Part shown: positions 7,291-16,960 of the stretch, piece by piece | Layout of the letters: each line of letters opens with the position of its first letter | Position numbering within the stretch: the first letter of the stretch is position 1 | Assembly (NCBI GenBank): GCA_009692725.1 | Contig: SHYP01000011.1 | Coordinates: forward strand, 1-47,218 | Direction of reading: 5' to 3' | From: Dehalococcoidia bacterium | GTDB lineage: Bacteria; Chloroflexota; Dehalococcoidia; UBA2979 | Length of the DNA stretch: 47,218 nt | The notes under the pieces: model-generated | Seen by the model: the letters and a program-made list of their open reading frames with translations, nothing else | What the model was told of the DNA's origin: nothing | Databases searched by the model: none | Program-made: the position numbers and the translations under genes

Positions 7291-8502
7291 CTACACCACG
7301 CCGAGCTGGCGCAGCCGCACGACGTCCGCGCGCTGGTAGCCGAGGCCGCACAGCACGTCGACGGTGTGCTCGCCCAGCAGCGGCGCGCGCCGCAGCTCGC
7401 CCGGCGTGCCGTGCAGCTTCAGCGCGAACCCGGGGTACTCCAGCAGCCCCGCGTGCGGGTGATCCAGCGTCGTGAAGAAGTCGCGCGCGCGGAAGTGCGG
7501 GTCGCGGAACACATCGTCCATGGCGTTGAGCGCGCTCACCGGCCAGCCCTCCGCCTGCGCGAGCTCCATCGCCTCCTGTTTCGTGTGGCTCAGCAGCCAC
7601 GGGAACACGAGCGCGTCGATCTCCTCCGCGAGCTCCGCGTCGTACAGCCGCGACACCAGGCGCTCGTCGTCGATCAGGTCAGGCCGGCCGATGGTGCGGC
7701 ACAGCCGCGGCCACCACGCGATCTGCGTGGCGATCGACACGTAGCCGTCCGCCACCGGGTACGTGCCCGCCGGCAGCGCGTTCATGCGCACCGCGCGCTC
7801 GCGCGTCGTCATCAGCGACCCGGAGTACTGGTACGCCATCAGGTTCGGCGCCCCGCGGTCCATCGACGCCGTGAGCATCTCCTGGATCGAGCAGTCCACG
7901 CGCTCGCCCACGCCGTCGCGGCGCGCGCCCCACACCGCGGCCAGCCCCATGCCCGCGGCCACCACGCCCGCGAAGAACAGCGGCATGTACAGCCCGAGCT
8001 TGATCGGCCCGCGCTGCGGGTCACCCGTCACCTGCATCACGCCGCCCATTGCGTACATGAGCATGTCGTCCGCTACGAAGTCGCGGTACGGCCCCGTCTG
8101 CCCGAAGTTGGAGAGCTGCAACAGCGCCGCGCGCGGGTTCGCCGCCGCGAGCGCGTCCGCGTCCACCCCGAGCCGCGCGAGCGTCCCCGGCCGGAAGCTC
8201 TCGACGACGAGGTCGGCGTCGGCGGCGAGCCGCAGGAGGATGCCGCGCGCCGTCGCGTGCCGCAGGTTGAGCGTGACGCTGCGCTTGCCGGTGTTGAGGT
8301 GCAGGAACATGCCGCTCGCCTCAGGGTGCGGCAGGTCCTGCGGGAACGGGCCCATGCGCCGCGCGGGGTCGCCGCCGTCCGGCCGCTCCACCTTCACGAC
8401 GTCCGCGCCGAAGTCCGCGTAATACTTCGTCGCGAACGGCCCCGCGACGCCCTGCGTGAGGTCGAGCACGCGCAGGCCCGCCAGCGGTCCCTCGCCCATC
8501 AC
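7291..8502 (-). CDS. CaiB/BaiF CoA-transferase, subunit lacking the catalytic Asp
   Basis: 403 residues of the class III CoA-transferase fold: LAGLRVLDLTQGVAGPFAT, ADFGADVVKVERP, GKRSVTLNL, VVESFRPGTLARLG, SNFGQTGPY, GVGERVDCSIQEM. Counting back from the GVGE motif, the position of the catalytic Asp falls on Leu175 (YMPLFFAG), so the covalent aspartyl-CoA chemistry should not be possible here. Its closest relative in the window is the protein at 13534-14739, also without Asp. It lies directly upstream of an Asp-containing CoA-transferase. A non-catalytic partner subunit, as in the two-subunit benzylsuccinate CoA-transferase BbsEF, is the simplest reading (inference). Confidence 0.93.
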   Translation of the reverse strand: MMGEGPLAGLRVLDLTQGVAGPFATKYYADFGADVVKVERPDGGDPARRMGPFPQDLPHPEASGMFLHLNTGKRSVTLNLRHATARGILLRLAADADLVVESFRPGTLARLGVDADALAAANPRAALLQLSNFGQTGPYRDFVADDMLMYAMGGVMQVTGDPQRGPIKLGLYMPLFFAGVVAAGMGLAAVWGARRDGVGERVDCSIQEMLTASMDRGAPNLMAYQYSGSLMTTRERAVRMNALPAGTYPVADGYVSIATQIAWWPRLCRTIGRPDLIDDERLVSRLYDAELAEEIDALVFPWLLSHTKQEAMELAQAEGWPVSALNAMDDVFRDPHFRARDFFTTLDHPHAGLLEYPGFALKLHGTPGELRRAPLLGEHTVDVLCGLGYQRADVVRLRQLGVV

Positions 8503-8607
8503 CGCCGCCTCTGCCGACCGCGTGCCGCCTGCACGCGACCCGTCGCGCCCCTGTTGGGGCGGGAGCGTAGCACCATCACGTGCGTCGTGGCGTCGTTGGG
8601 CCCAGAC

Positions 8608-8647
8608 GGCGCGGGCCCTGGCGGCGCGGGCCCTGGCGGCGCGGGCC
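8608..8647. repeat. 15-bp tandem repeat between two CoA-transferase genes
   Basis: The unit GGCGCGGGCCCTGGC occurs at 8608-8622 and 8623-8637 and again in part to 8647, in the 151-bp gap between two minus-strand CoA-transferase genes. Each unit contains the palindrome GGGCCC. It may be a slippage product or a weak hairpin; no function is evident. Confidence 0.7.
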
Positions 8648-8653
8648 GCACGC

Positions 8654-9937
8654 TCAGGCGACGGCGCCCGCCGCGCGCAGTCCCGCGATCTCCGCGGCGC
8701 CGACGCCGCACTCGGCGAGCACCTCGTCGGTGTGCCGGCCGAGCGGCGGCGAGGGACGGGTGTTGCCGTTCGGGTGGTTCGCCATGTGCACGATCGGCCC
8801 GACCATCAGCGACGGCCCCGTCGTCTCGTGCTCCACCTCGATCATCCCCCCGATCGCCGCCACCTGCGGGTCGTCTGCGAGGTCCTCCGGCAGGTTGACG
8901 CGAGACACCGGCGCCCCCTCCGCCTCGAAGCGGCGCACCCACTCGTCGGCGGTGGCCGTGAGCAGCGTCGCGCGAATGCGCGCGCGCACGGCATCGATGC
9001 CCGCCTCCAGCGCCGGGTCCAGCGGGTCGAAGTCGGGCCGCGCGCCCGGGTCATCGTCGATGCCCAGCACGCGACGCATCGCATCCTGGTTCGCGCGCGT
9101 GAGCGCCCCCAGCACGACCGCACCGTCCTGCACGCGATACCCGGAGTAGTACAGCCGGAACGCCTTGCCGCTGCCCCCACGCGTGGCGCCCGTGCGCGCC
9201 TCCACGATCTCGCGATAGCCGCCCCCCGCCGCCCGCGCCGCGGCCACGGCGTCCAGCAGCGGGCGCTGGAAGATGGCGTCGGCCACCGGGACGCGCGCGA
9301 CGCGCTGGTTCTGCACTGACAGCGCGCTCATCAGCAGCGACGTCTGGATGAACTCCCCCTCGCCGCTGAGCGAGCGCCGATACAGCGCCGCGCAGATGCC
9401 CATCGCGCCCGCCAGCCCGCTCGCGTAGTCCGCGATCGCCGTCGACGCGATCGACTCCGGCGCGCCGTCCTCGTCGAGCTTGCCCTCGTTCGCGATCAGC
9501 CCAGAATAGCCCTGCGCCGCGAGGTCCGAGCCGGATCGATGCGCCCCGGGCCCGCTGCTCCCGTAGCCCGTGTTCTCCATGTACACGAGGTCCGGCCGCA
9601 ACGCGCGCAACGTCGGATAGTCCACCCGCAGCCGCTCCGCGACCCCGGGCCGCGCGTTCATGACGAACACGTCGAAGCGCGGGATGATGCGATGCACCAG
9701 CGCCTGCCCCGCCGGGTGCTGCAGGTTGACGACGATTCCGCGCTTGCCGCGGTTCAAGATCTGGAACGCCTTCGACTCCCCCGGCACGAACGCGCCGAGG
9801 TGCCGGAAGCCCTCGCCCCCCGGCGGCTCGACCTTCACGACGTCCGCGCCGAGGTCCACGAGGTTGAGCCCGCAGTACGGCGCCGCCACGATCTGCGACA
9901 CCTCGAACACCCGTACCCCCTCGAGCGGTCCGCCCAT
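8654..9937 (-). CDS. CaiB/BaiF CoA-transferase, catalytic-type
   Basis: 427 residues, first gene of the minus-strand acyl-CoA operon. Family features: LEGVRVFEVSQIVAAPYCG, VDLGADVVKVEPPGGEGFR, GKRGIVVNLQHPAG, ENTGYGSSGPG, and SGEGEFIQTSLLMSA. The Asp aligned with the catalytic Asp169 of formyl-CoA transferase is Asp170 (IADYASG). It is less like the other four CoA-transferases here and stands 151 bp upstream of the next gene, so it may act alone as a homodimer while the two downstream genes form a pair. The C-terminal region (PPLGRHTDEVLAECG) has the usual family ending. The substrate is unknown. Confidence 0.94.
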   Translation of the reverse strand: MGGPLEGVRVFEVSQIVAAPYCGLNLVDLGADVVKVEPPGGEGFRHLGAFVPGESKAFQILNRGKRGIVVNLQHPAGQALVHRIIPRFDVFVMNARPGVAERLRVDYPTLRALRPDLVYMENTGYGSSGPGAHRSGSDLAAQGYSGLIANEGKLDEDGAPESIASTAIADYASGLAGAMGICAALYRRSLSGEGEFIQTSLLMSALSVQNQRVARVPVADAIFQRPLLDAVAAARAAGGGYREIVEARTGATRGGSGKAFRLYYSGYRVQDGAVVLGALTRANQDAMRRVLGIDDDPGARPDFDPLDPALEAGIDAVRARIRATLLTATADEWVRRFEAEGAPVSRVNLPEDLADDPQVAAIGGMIEVEHETTGPSLMVGPIVHMANHPNGNTRPSPPLGRHTDEVLAECGVGAAEIAGLRAAGAVA

Positions 9938-10269
9938 CGCCCCCCCCCGTTCGCCTCTTCACCTCGCGCGGCGGCATTCTAGCGCGCCCCCTAAGGGGAA
10001 CCCCGATACCGGCGCTCGCGCTCGCACCGGAACGTGTCTGCATGCACGCCGGGGCACGTCCCGCAACCAGCGTCGACGCACGCGGCCCGTCCGCGTGGCT
10101 GCGGCGACGCGCGACCGCGCTCGCGCTCGCCGCGCCGCTCGGGTTCGGCGGCGCGTTCGCCCTCATCAACTGGGCCGAGCTGCTGCTCGCCATTCACGAT
10201 CGGCGCGCGCACCATCAAACCCGTCGGGCACGAGATCGCGCCCATTTGTACGTGCCAGGGGGAACCCAC
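9938..10269. other. Divergent intergenic region, no gene seen
   Basis: 332 bp between the start of the CoA-transferase gene (minus) and pstS-like (plus). It holds two small overlapping inverted repeats (CCCCTAAGGGG at 9988-9998; GGGGAACCCC at 9995-10004). It should carry promoters for both directions, though I see no convincing -35/-10 pair or Pho box. An open frame continues upstream of pstS to an ATG at 10042, but it lacks a ribosome binding site and I do not call it. Confidence 0.6.
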
Positions 10270-11361
<1,092 letters not shown>

Positions 11362-11386
11362 CGCCAGTCGTCCCCCTCAACTCTTC

Positions 11387-11413
11387 CGAAGGCGGCCGGG
11401 GGGGCCGCCTTCG
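11387..11413 (+). terminator. Hairpin terminator after pstS
   Basis: A perfect 11-bp stem (11387-11397 with 11403-11413) and a GGGGG loop start 25 nt after the pstS stop. No T-run follows, as is common in very GC-rich genomes, so termination efficiency is uncertain. Confidence 0.65.
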
Positions 11414-11495
11414 CCTCGTCCAGGCTCGCCGCAGCGCTGCGCCACGACGACCATCCGCTCCCGCTCACCAGGCATCCGCCGTGGCCGTTCAAGTG

Positions 11496-11503
11496 TATTA
11501 TAT
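11496..11503 (+). promoter_or_regulatory. AT-rich -10-like element before the solute-binding protein gene
   Basis: TATTATAT is the only AT octamer in this stretch and lies 64 nt before the ATG at 11567. No clear -35 was found. A small inverted repeat (ACCAC/GTGGT) follows at about 11518-11530. Confidence 0.4.
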
Positions 11504-11566
11504 GATTGAGTCCAGTCACCACGACGTGGTTATCGGACACGGCGAGCAGCGGATCGGAGGGATGCG

Positions 11567-13327
11567 ATGGCTGAGAATAGCGATGAGGGCAAGCTGTTCA
11601 CGTCGGCGGTGCGTCGTCGCAGCCTGCTGCGCGGGGCGGCCCTCGGTGGCGCCGGACTGGCGGCCGCGGCGCTGATCGGCTGCGGCGGCGACGAGGACGA
11701 CGCGGCCGCCAAGCCGCCGGCCGGCGGCGACACGAAGGTCGCGACCACCGGCGAGCTGATCCGGGACGACGCGCTCCCGTACCCGTACCAGTACCCAGAG
11801 CCGTCCAAGCAGCCGAAGCCCGGCGGCATCATGGTGTTCGGCGTGAACTCGGACATCTCGACGATGGACACGACGAAGGCGTCGTCGAGCGGCACCGGTC
11901 GCATCGTCAACATGGTCTACAACCGGTTGATCGGCTTCAACCGCGGCGTGCGCCTGCACCCGTTCAAGATCACGCTCGAGCCCGAGCTCGCAAAGACGTG
12001 GGAGCGCTCCCCGGACGGCCTCACGTACACCTTCAACCTGCGTGAGGACGTGAAGTGGCACAACGTCGCGCCGCTCAACGGCCGCGCGTTCGAGGCCGCC
12101 GACGTCAAGTTCGCGTACGAGCGCTTCGCCAAGGAAGGCGTGAGCAAGTCCTACTGGACGGAGCTCGACAAGATCGAGACGCCCGACAAGAAGACCGTCA
12201 AGATCACCCTCAAGAAGCCGCTCGCGGACTTCATCACCCCGCTCGCCTCCGCCTACCAGACGATCTTCCCCAAGGAGCTCGTCGACTCCGGTGAGATCGA
12301 GAAGAAGGCCGTCGGCACCGGTCCGATGATCCTCAAGGAGGCACTCAGCGCCCAGCGCGTCACGTTCGACAAGAACCCGTCGTACTGGGAGCGCCAGGTC
12401 CTGCTCGACGGCGTGGAGTTCCGCTTCGTCGCCGATGCGGCGGCGCGCCTGGCCGCGTTCCGCTCGGACCAGATCGCGTTCGGCGACATCCTCGTGTCCT
12501 CGATCCAGGACGCCAAGCAACTGGTCGCCTCGAACCCGACCGTGCAGATCAACATGAGCCCCACCACCCAGGGGACGCCATTCGCGTTCAACCTGTCGAA
12601 CCCGAAGTTCGCCGACGTACGGGTGCGCCGCGCGATCTCCATGGCGATCGACCGCGACGAGTTCATGAACCTCGTCTACCCCGGACTGGGCAAGATCCTG
12701 CCGATGTTCCCGTGGATCTTCGCGCTCGACAAGGAGCCCGCGGCCAAGGATCTCGGCCCGTGGGCGCAGTACAACCCGGAAGAAGCGAAGAAGCAGCTGA
12801 TCGCCGCCGGCGCCGAGAAGCTGGAACTCACCAACAAGTACTACCCGTACTCCCCCGCCTTCGACCAGCTGGCCGAGGTGCACTCCGCGCAGTTCAAGAA
12901 GGTCGGCATCGACTTCAAGGGCGGCAAGGCCGAGTACACCGAGTTCAACTCGCAGTGGGTGGGCGCGAAGCTGCCGGAGGTCTCGACCAGCGGCTGGGTG
13001 ACGATCGGCTTCGACGCGGACAACTACTTCTACAACACCATCCACTCGGCGTCGCCCGGCAACCGCCACCAGCTCAAGGACTCCAAGCTCGACGAGCTGG
13101 CGGGCAAGGGCCGTACCGAGCTGGACCCGCAGAAGCGCAAGGCGATCTTCAAGCAGATCTGGGACCACGACCTGGACCAGGCGTACCACCCCGTGGTGGG
13201 AGCGGGCGGTGGCTTCAACGTGCTGCAGCCGTGGGTGCGCGGCCTCCGCTTTGGCGGCGCCCTCTCCACCACCAACGCCTACCAGGACATCGGCGACCTC
13301 ATCGCCGAGGCATGGATCGACAAATAG
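11567..13327 (+). CDS. Family 5 ABC solute-binding lipoprotein with Tat signal (peptide/nickel/organic solute type)
   Basis: 586 residues, the usual size for DppA/OppA/NikA-like binding proteins. The N-terminus has a twin-arginine motif (RRRSLL, residues 16-21), a hydrophobic stretch and a lipobox ending at Cys39 (LIGC), so it is exported folded through Tat and lipid-anchored. Family motifs: LEPELAKTWERSPDGLTYTFNLREDVKWH, PKFADVRVRRAISMAIDRDEF, and YNPEEAKKQLIAAG. ATG 11567 follows GGAGGG. No permease or ATPase gene is adjacent; a strong terminator follows. It stands between two acyl-CoA operons, so it may capture the acid substrate they process; that is inference. Tat export suggests a cofactor- or metal-bound ligand. 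Confidence 0.93.
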   Translation: MAENSDEGKLFTSAVRRRSLLRGAALGGAGLAAAALIGCGGDEDDAAAKPPAGGDTKVATTGELIRDDALPYPYQYPEPSKQPKPGGIMVFGVNSDISTMDTTKASSSGTGRIVNMVYNRLIGFNRGVRLHPFKITLEPELAKTWERSPDGLTYTFNLREDVKWHNVAPLNGRAFEAADVKFAYERFAKEGVSKSYWTELDKIETPDKKTVKITLKKPLADFITPLASAYQTIFPKELVDSGEIEKKAVGTGPMILKEALSAQRVTFDKNPSYWERQVLLDGVEFRFVADAAARLAAFRSDQIAFGDILVSSIQDAKQLVASNPTVQINMSPTTQGTPFAFNLSNPKFADVRVRRAISMAIDRDEFMNLVYPGLGKILPMFPWIFALDKEPAAKDLGPWAQYNPEEAKKQLIAAGAEKLELTNKYYPYSPAFDQLAEVHSAQFKKVGIDFKGGKAEYTEFNSQWVGAKLPEVSTSGWVTIGFDADNYFYNTIHSASPGNRHQLKDSKLDELAGKGRTELDPQKRKAIFKQIWDHDLDQAYHPVVGAGGGFNVLQPWVRGLRFGGALSTTNAYQDIGDLIAEAWIDK

Positions 13328-13355
13328 CGGGCACCACCGCCGGCTGGTGAACGAC

Positions 13356-13384
13356 GAACGGCGGCGCCCACAGCGCCGCCGTTC
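13356..13384 (+). terminator. Hairpin terminator after the solute-binding protein gene
   Basis: A perfect 12-bp stem (13356-13367 with 13373-13384) with loop CCACA, followed by a pyrimidine run, 28 nt after the stop codon. Confidence 0.75.
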
Positions 13385-13479
13385 CCTTCCCCGAACCAAC
13401 GCCCCGAATCGTCGCCCCGACACGTCGCCGCGAATCAGCACCCGACCGATGGACGGCGCACGCGCTCGCCCACGATCGC

Positions 13480-13485
13480 TATACT
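13480..13485 (+). promoter_or_regulatory. Candidate -10 of the second acyl-CoA operon
   Basis: TATACT, 49 nt before the ATG of the first CoA-transferase gene. The -35 region at the expected distance is poor. AAGGAG at 13510-13515 lies too far from ATG 13534 to be its ribosome binding site with confidence. Confidence 0.4.
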
Positions 13486-13533
13486 CCGCCCACCGCGACG
13501 CGAACCCCGAAGGAGCGCGGTACGGCCGGGATC

Positions 13534-14739
13534 ATGCCTCTCGACGATGTGCGTGTGATCGACCTCACCCAGGGCGCCATGGGCCCGTTCTGCACGCGCG
13601 TGCTCGCCGACTACGGCGCCGACGTGATCAAGATCGAACCGCCCGGCGCCGGCGACCCCGCGCGCATGCTGCCCCCGTTCCTCGCCGACGAGCCCGGCCC
13701 GGAGCGCAGCGGCCTGTTCCTCTTCCTCAACACCAGCAAGCGCTCCGTAACGCTTGACGTGACACGACCGCGCGGCCGCGAGCTGCTGCTGCAACTCGTG
13801 CGCGGCGCGCAGGTCGTCGTCGAGAGCTTCAAGCCGGGCACGCTCGCACAGCTCGGGCTGGACTACGCGACGCTGCGCGCCGCCAACCCGCAGCTCGTGC
13901 TCACCTCGATCACCAACTTCGGCCAGCACGGCCCGTACGCGCAGTTCGAGGCCGAATCGCTCACCGCGTACGCGATGGGCGGCGCGATGCTGCAGGCCGG
14001 CGACGTCGACCACGAGCCGCTCAAAACCGCCGGCCGCATGGCCGAGTACCAGGCCGGCCTCTCCGCCGCGCTCGCGACGTCGCTCGCGCTGCTCGGCGCC
14101 GAGCGGCGGGGCGCGGGCGAGCACCTCGACGTCTCGCTGTTCGAGACCGCGACCCACTCCATCGACCAGCGGCTGGGCCGGCTGCTCGGCTACGAGCACG
14201 GCGGGCACGTCGGCACGCGCACCGGCCTCGCCTCGATGGTCGGCTCGGGCGTCTACCCCGCGGCGGACGGCTTCTTCTTCTTCACCGCCGGCGTGCAGTA
14301 CATCACGCAGATGATCCGCATGATCGGCCACGAGGAGCTGTTCGAGCAGCCCGAGTGGGCCACCGCCGAGGCGCGCGCGCACCCGGACCGCATCGCGGAG
14401 TTCCCGCAGTACCTGCTCCCGTGGTCCGTCACGCGCACGATGACCGAGATCCGCGACGCGTGCCAGGAGTACGGCGTGCTCGGCGGCCCGATCAACACGA
14501 TCCCCGCGCTGCTCGCCGACCCGAGCTTCGTCGAGCGCAAGTTCTTCCAGCAGATCGATCACCCCGTGGTGGGCCCGCAGACGTACCCCGGCTACCACTT
14601 CACGCTGCACCGCGAGCAGCCGATGCCGCCGCGGCGCCACGCGCCGCTGCTGGGCGCGCACACCGAGGCCGTGCTGTGTGGCGAACTGCACCTCGGCGCC
14701 GCCGAGCTGGCCGAGCTGCGTCGGGAGGGGGTGGTCTGA
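13534..14739 (+). CDS. CaiB/BaiF CoA-transferase, subunit with Glu at the catalytic Asp position
   Basis: 401 residues. Family motifs: VRVIDLTQGAMGPFCTRVLA, ADVIKIEPPGAGDPAR, SKRSVTLDVTRPRGRE, VVESFKPGTLAQLG, TNFGQHGPY, GAGEHLDVSLFETA. The catalytic Asp position is Glu171 (MAEYQAG) by spacing from GAGE. It shares long stretches with the 7291-8502 protein, which has Leu there. Its stop overlaps the ATG of the next gene (TGATG), forcing one-to-one translation with an Asp-containing CoA-transferase, as expected for subunits of one enzyme. Glu might still react, so loss of catalysis is likely rather than certain. Confidence 0.94.
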   Translation: MPLDDVRVIDLTQGAMGPFCTRVLADYGADVIKIEPPGAGDPARMLPPFLADEPGPERSGLFLFLNTSKRSVTLDVTRPRGRELLLQLVRGAQVVVESFKPGTLAQLGLDYATLRAANPQLVLTSITNFGQHGPYAQFEAESLTAYAMGGAMLQAGDVDHEPLKTAGRMAEYQAGLSAALATSLALLGAERRGAGEHLDVSLFETATHSIDQRLGRLLGYEHGGHVGTRTGLASMVGSGVYPAADGFFFFTAGVQYITQMIRMIGHEELFEQPEWATAEARAHPDRIAEFPQYLLPWSVTRTMTEIRDACQEYGVLGGPINTIPALLADPSFVERKFFQQIDHPVVGPQTYPGYHFTLHREQPMPPRRHAPLLGAHTEAVLCGELHLGAAELAELRREGVV

Positions 14740-16061
14740 TGCAGGACGACGTACCGAGCACCACGGACGCGCGGCTGCCCCTCGCAGGCGTGCGCGTGCT
14801 CGACCTGACCGTGGTCTGGGCCGGCCCCTACGCGACGATGCACCTCGCCGACTGGGGCGCCGAGGTGATCCGCATCGAGTCCGTGCGCCACTTCGCCAGC
14901 GCCACGCGCGGACAGCTGCCCTACCCCCCGGCCGCCTTCGTGCAGGCCACCTCCGCCGGCGGCATGGGCTACCCGTACGACGAGGCCGGCGCGCGCCCGT
15001 GGAACCGCAATGCGATCTTCAACGCGCACAGCCGCAACAAGCGCTCGATGACCGTCGACCTGACGCGGCCAGAGGGGCGCGACGTGCTGCACCGCCTCGT
15101 CGCCGCCTCGGACGTGGTGATCGAGAACAACCTCCCGCCCAACATCGAGAAGCAAGGCATCTCGTGGGAAGCGCTGTCGGCGGTCAACCCGCAGCTCGTG
15201 CTCGTGCGCATGCCCGCGTTCGGCATCGACGGCCCGTACCGCGGCTACCGCACGTGGGGCAACCACATGGAGGCGCTGGCCGGCCACCCGCTGATCCGCG
15301 CGTACCCGGACCTCAGCCCCGAATACGCGCCCACCGGCGTGCCCGCGGACGCCGCGGGCGGCGTGTCCGGCGCGCTCGCCGTCGTGCTCGGCCTGCGCCA
15401 GCGCGCGAAGACCGGCCAGGGCGTGTTCATCGAGGCCGCGACCGCTGAGAACTTCGTGCCGCTGCTCGGCGAGTTCGTCATGGACTACTCGCTCAACGCG
15501 CGCACGTGGGAGCAGATGGGCAACGACCACTGGTGGTGGGCCCCGCACAACGTCTACCGCTGCCAGGGCGCCGACCGCTGGGTGACGCTGTGCGTCCGCT
15601 CCGAGGACGAGTGGCGCGCGCTGCTCGACGCGATGCGCCGCCCCGACCTCGCCGACGACCCGCGCTTCGCCGACATGGCGTGCCGCCACGAGCACCGCCG
15701 CGCGCTCGACGCGCTCATCGGCGAGTGGACGGCCACGCGCGACGCGTACTGGATCATGTACCGCCTGCAGGAACGCGGCGTGCCCGCCGGCGTCGTGATG
15801 TCGGAGGTCGATGCGCTGGAGAACCGCCATCACGCCGCGCGCGACTTCTTCCAGGAGATCGACCACCCGGAGTCCGGCCGCTACCGCCACGTCGGGCGGC
15901 TGTGGCAGGCGTCCGAGACGCCGCAGCCGCCGGCGCGCCACGCGCCGCTGCTCGGCGAAGACAACGAGTACGTCTACAAGCAGCTGCTCGGCTTCACGGA
16001 CGAGCAGTACCGCGCGTTCGAGGCTGCCGGACACATCGGCATGGACTACCCGCGCGAGTAG
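14739..16061 (+). CDS. CaiB/BaiF CoA-transferase, catalytic-type subunit
   Basis: 440 residues from ATG 14739, overlapping the previous stop by one base. Motifs: LAGVRVLDLTVVWAGPYAT, ADWGAEVIRIESVRH, KRSMTVDLTRPEGRD, VVIENNLPPNIEKQG, FGIDGPY, and KTGQGVFIEAATAEN. The catalytic Asp is Asp204 (PADAAGG). It is the close counterpart of the 5950-7257 protein. The extra N-terminal ~12 residues and the segment at 58-90 (PYPPAAF to RPWNR) lengthen it relative to the Glu-type partner. It likely forms a heteromer with the product of the preceding gene. The crotonase and NTF2-like genes downstream suggest the activated acid is then hydrated or isomerised. Confidence 0.95.
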   Translation: MQDDVPSTTDARLPLAGVRVLDLTVVWAGPYATMHLADWGAEVIRIESVRHFASATRGQLPYPPAAFVQATSAGGMGYPYDEAGARPWNRNAIFNAHSRNKRSMTVDLTRPEGRDVLHRLVAASDVVIENNLPPNIEKQGISWEALSAVNPQLVLVRMPAFGIDGPYRGYRTWGNHMEALAGHPLIRAYPDLSPEYAPTGVPADAAGGVSGALAVVLGLRQRAKTGQGVFIEAATAENFVPLLGEFVMDYSLNARTWEQMGNDHWWWAPHNVYRCQGADRWVTLCVRSEDEWRALLDAMRRPDLADDPRFADMACRHEHRRALDALIGEWTATRDAYWIMYRLQERGVPAGVVMSEVDALENRHHAARDFFQEIDHPESGRYRHVGRLWQASETPQPPARHAPLLGEDNEYVYKQLLGFTDEQYRAFEAAGHIGMDYPRE

Positions 16062-16105
16062 GCGCGGAGGGGCATCTGCCCGCGGGGATAGCCGGGAGGC
16101 GACAC

Positions 16106-16960
16106 ATGGCCACCTACGAACACGTGCTGTACGAATCCGCGCCGCCGATCGTGACGGTGACGCTCAACCGCCCCGCGCAGATGAACGCGCTCTCGCGCCC
16201 GCTCGAGGCCGAGCTGCACGCCGCGCTCGACGAGGCGGCGGCCGACCCGGCGATCCGCGCGATCATCGTCACCGGCGCCGGGCCCGCGTTCTCCGCGGGC
16301 TACGACCTCGGCGGCGACCGCCCCGCCGAGGAGCGGCGACGCGACGTGCTGGACCGCTGGGTACAGACGGACTGGCGCCACGCGCAGCAGATGATGCACA
16401 TCATGGAGCTGCCGAAACCCGTGATCGCCGCGGTGAACGGCTGGTGCCTGGGCGGCGGCTTCTGGATCTCGCTCGCCTGCGATATCACCATCGCCTCGGA
16501 GCAGGCGACCTTCGGACAGCCGGAGGTGCGCATGATCTCCAACAGCTCGTTCTTGTTCCCCGCGCTCGTCGGCTGGAAGAACGCGCACCGCTACGCGCTC
16601 ACCGGCGACCACTTCGACGCGCAGGAGGCGCTGCGCATCGGCGCGGTGAACGAGGTGGTGCCACACGACGAGCTGATGGATCGCGCACGCGCCATGGCCG
16701 CCCGGCTCGCGCTCGTGCCGCCAGACTCCGTGCGCATGAACAAGGCGCTCACCATCAAGGGATTGCAGGCGATGGGCCTGCGCACCGGCCTCGAGGTCGG
16801 CGGCTTCATCTCCACGACCGTGCACTCGATGACCGACGCCGCCGACGTCGAGGAGCTGTACGAGACGCAGCGTCGCGATGGCCTGCGCGCGTTCCTGCAG
16901 CAGCGCGACGGCCCGTTCCTGCCGGAGCCGGGCGGCCCGCGCAGCAAGCCCCGCTCGTGA
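16106..16960 (+). CDS. Enoyl-CoA hydratase/isomerase family protein (crotonase)
   Basis: 284 residues from ATG 16106, with GGGAGG before it. The crotonase oxyanion-hole segments are present: FSAGYDLGG (62-70) and NGWCLGGGF (111-119). Of the two catalytic acids of classical hydratase, the Glu164 equivalent is kept (Glu140 in FGQPEVRM), but the Glu144 equivalent is Trp120. Hydration of a double bond is therefore doubtful; isomerisation, or a hydrolase or lyase role as in other crotonase branches, fits better. It follows the CoA-transferase pair by 44 nt and overlaps the next start codon (GTGA). Confidence 0.92.
   Translation: MATYEHVLYESAPPIVTVTLNRPAQMNALSRPLEAELHAALDEAAADPAIRAIIVTGAGPAFSAGYDLGGDRPAEERRRDVLDRWVQTDWRHAQQMMHIMELPKPVIAAVNGWCLGGGFWISLACDITIASEQATFGQPEVRMISNSSFLFPALVGWKNAHRYALTGDHFDAQEALRIGAVNEVVPHDELMDRARAMAARLALVPPDSVRMNKALTIKGLQAMGLRTGLEVGGFISTTVHSMTDAADVEELYETQRRDGLRAFLQQRDGPFLPEPGGPRSKPRS

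Noticed and set aside
10042..10269. N-terminal extension of PstS or a separate small membrane gene
   Set aside because: The frame is open from ATG 10042 but has no ribosome site, and a proper lipoprotein signal with AGGGGGAA before it begins at 10270.
10200..10269. Pho box before pstS
   Set aside because: No tandem CTGTCAT-like or related direct repeats could be found.
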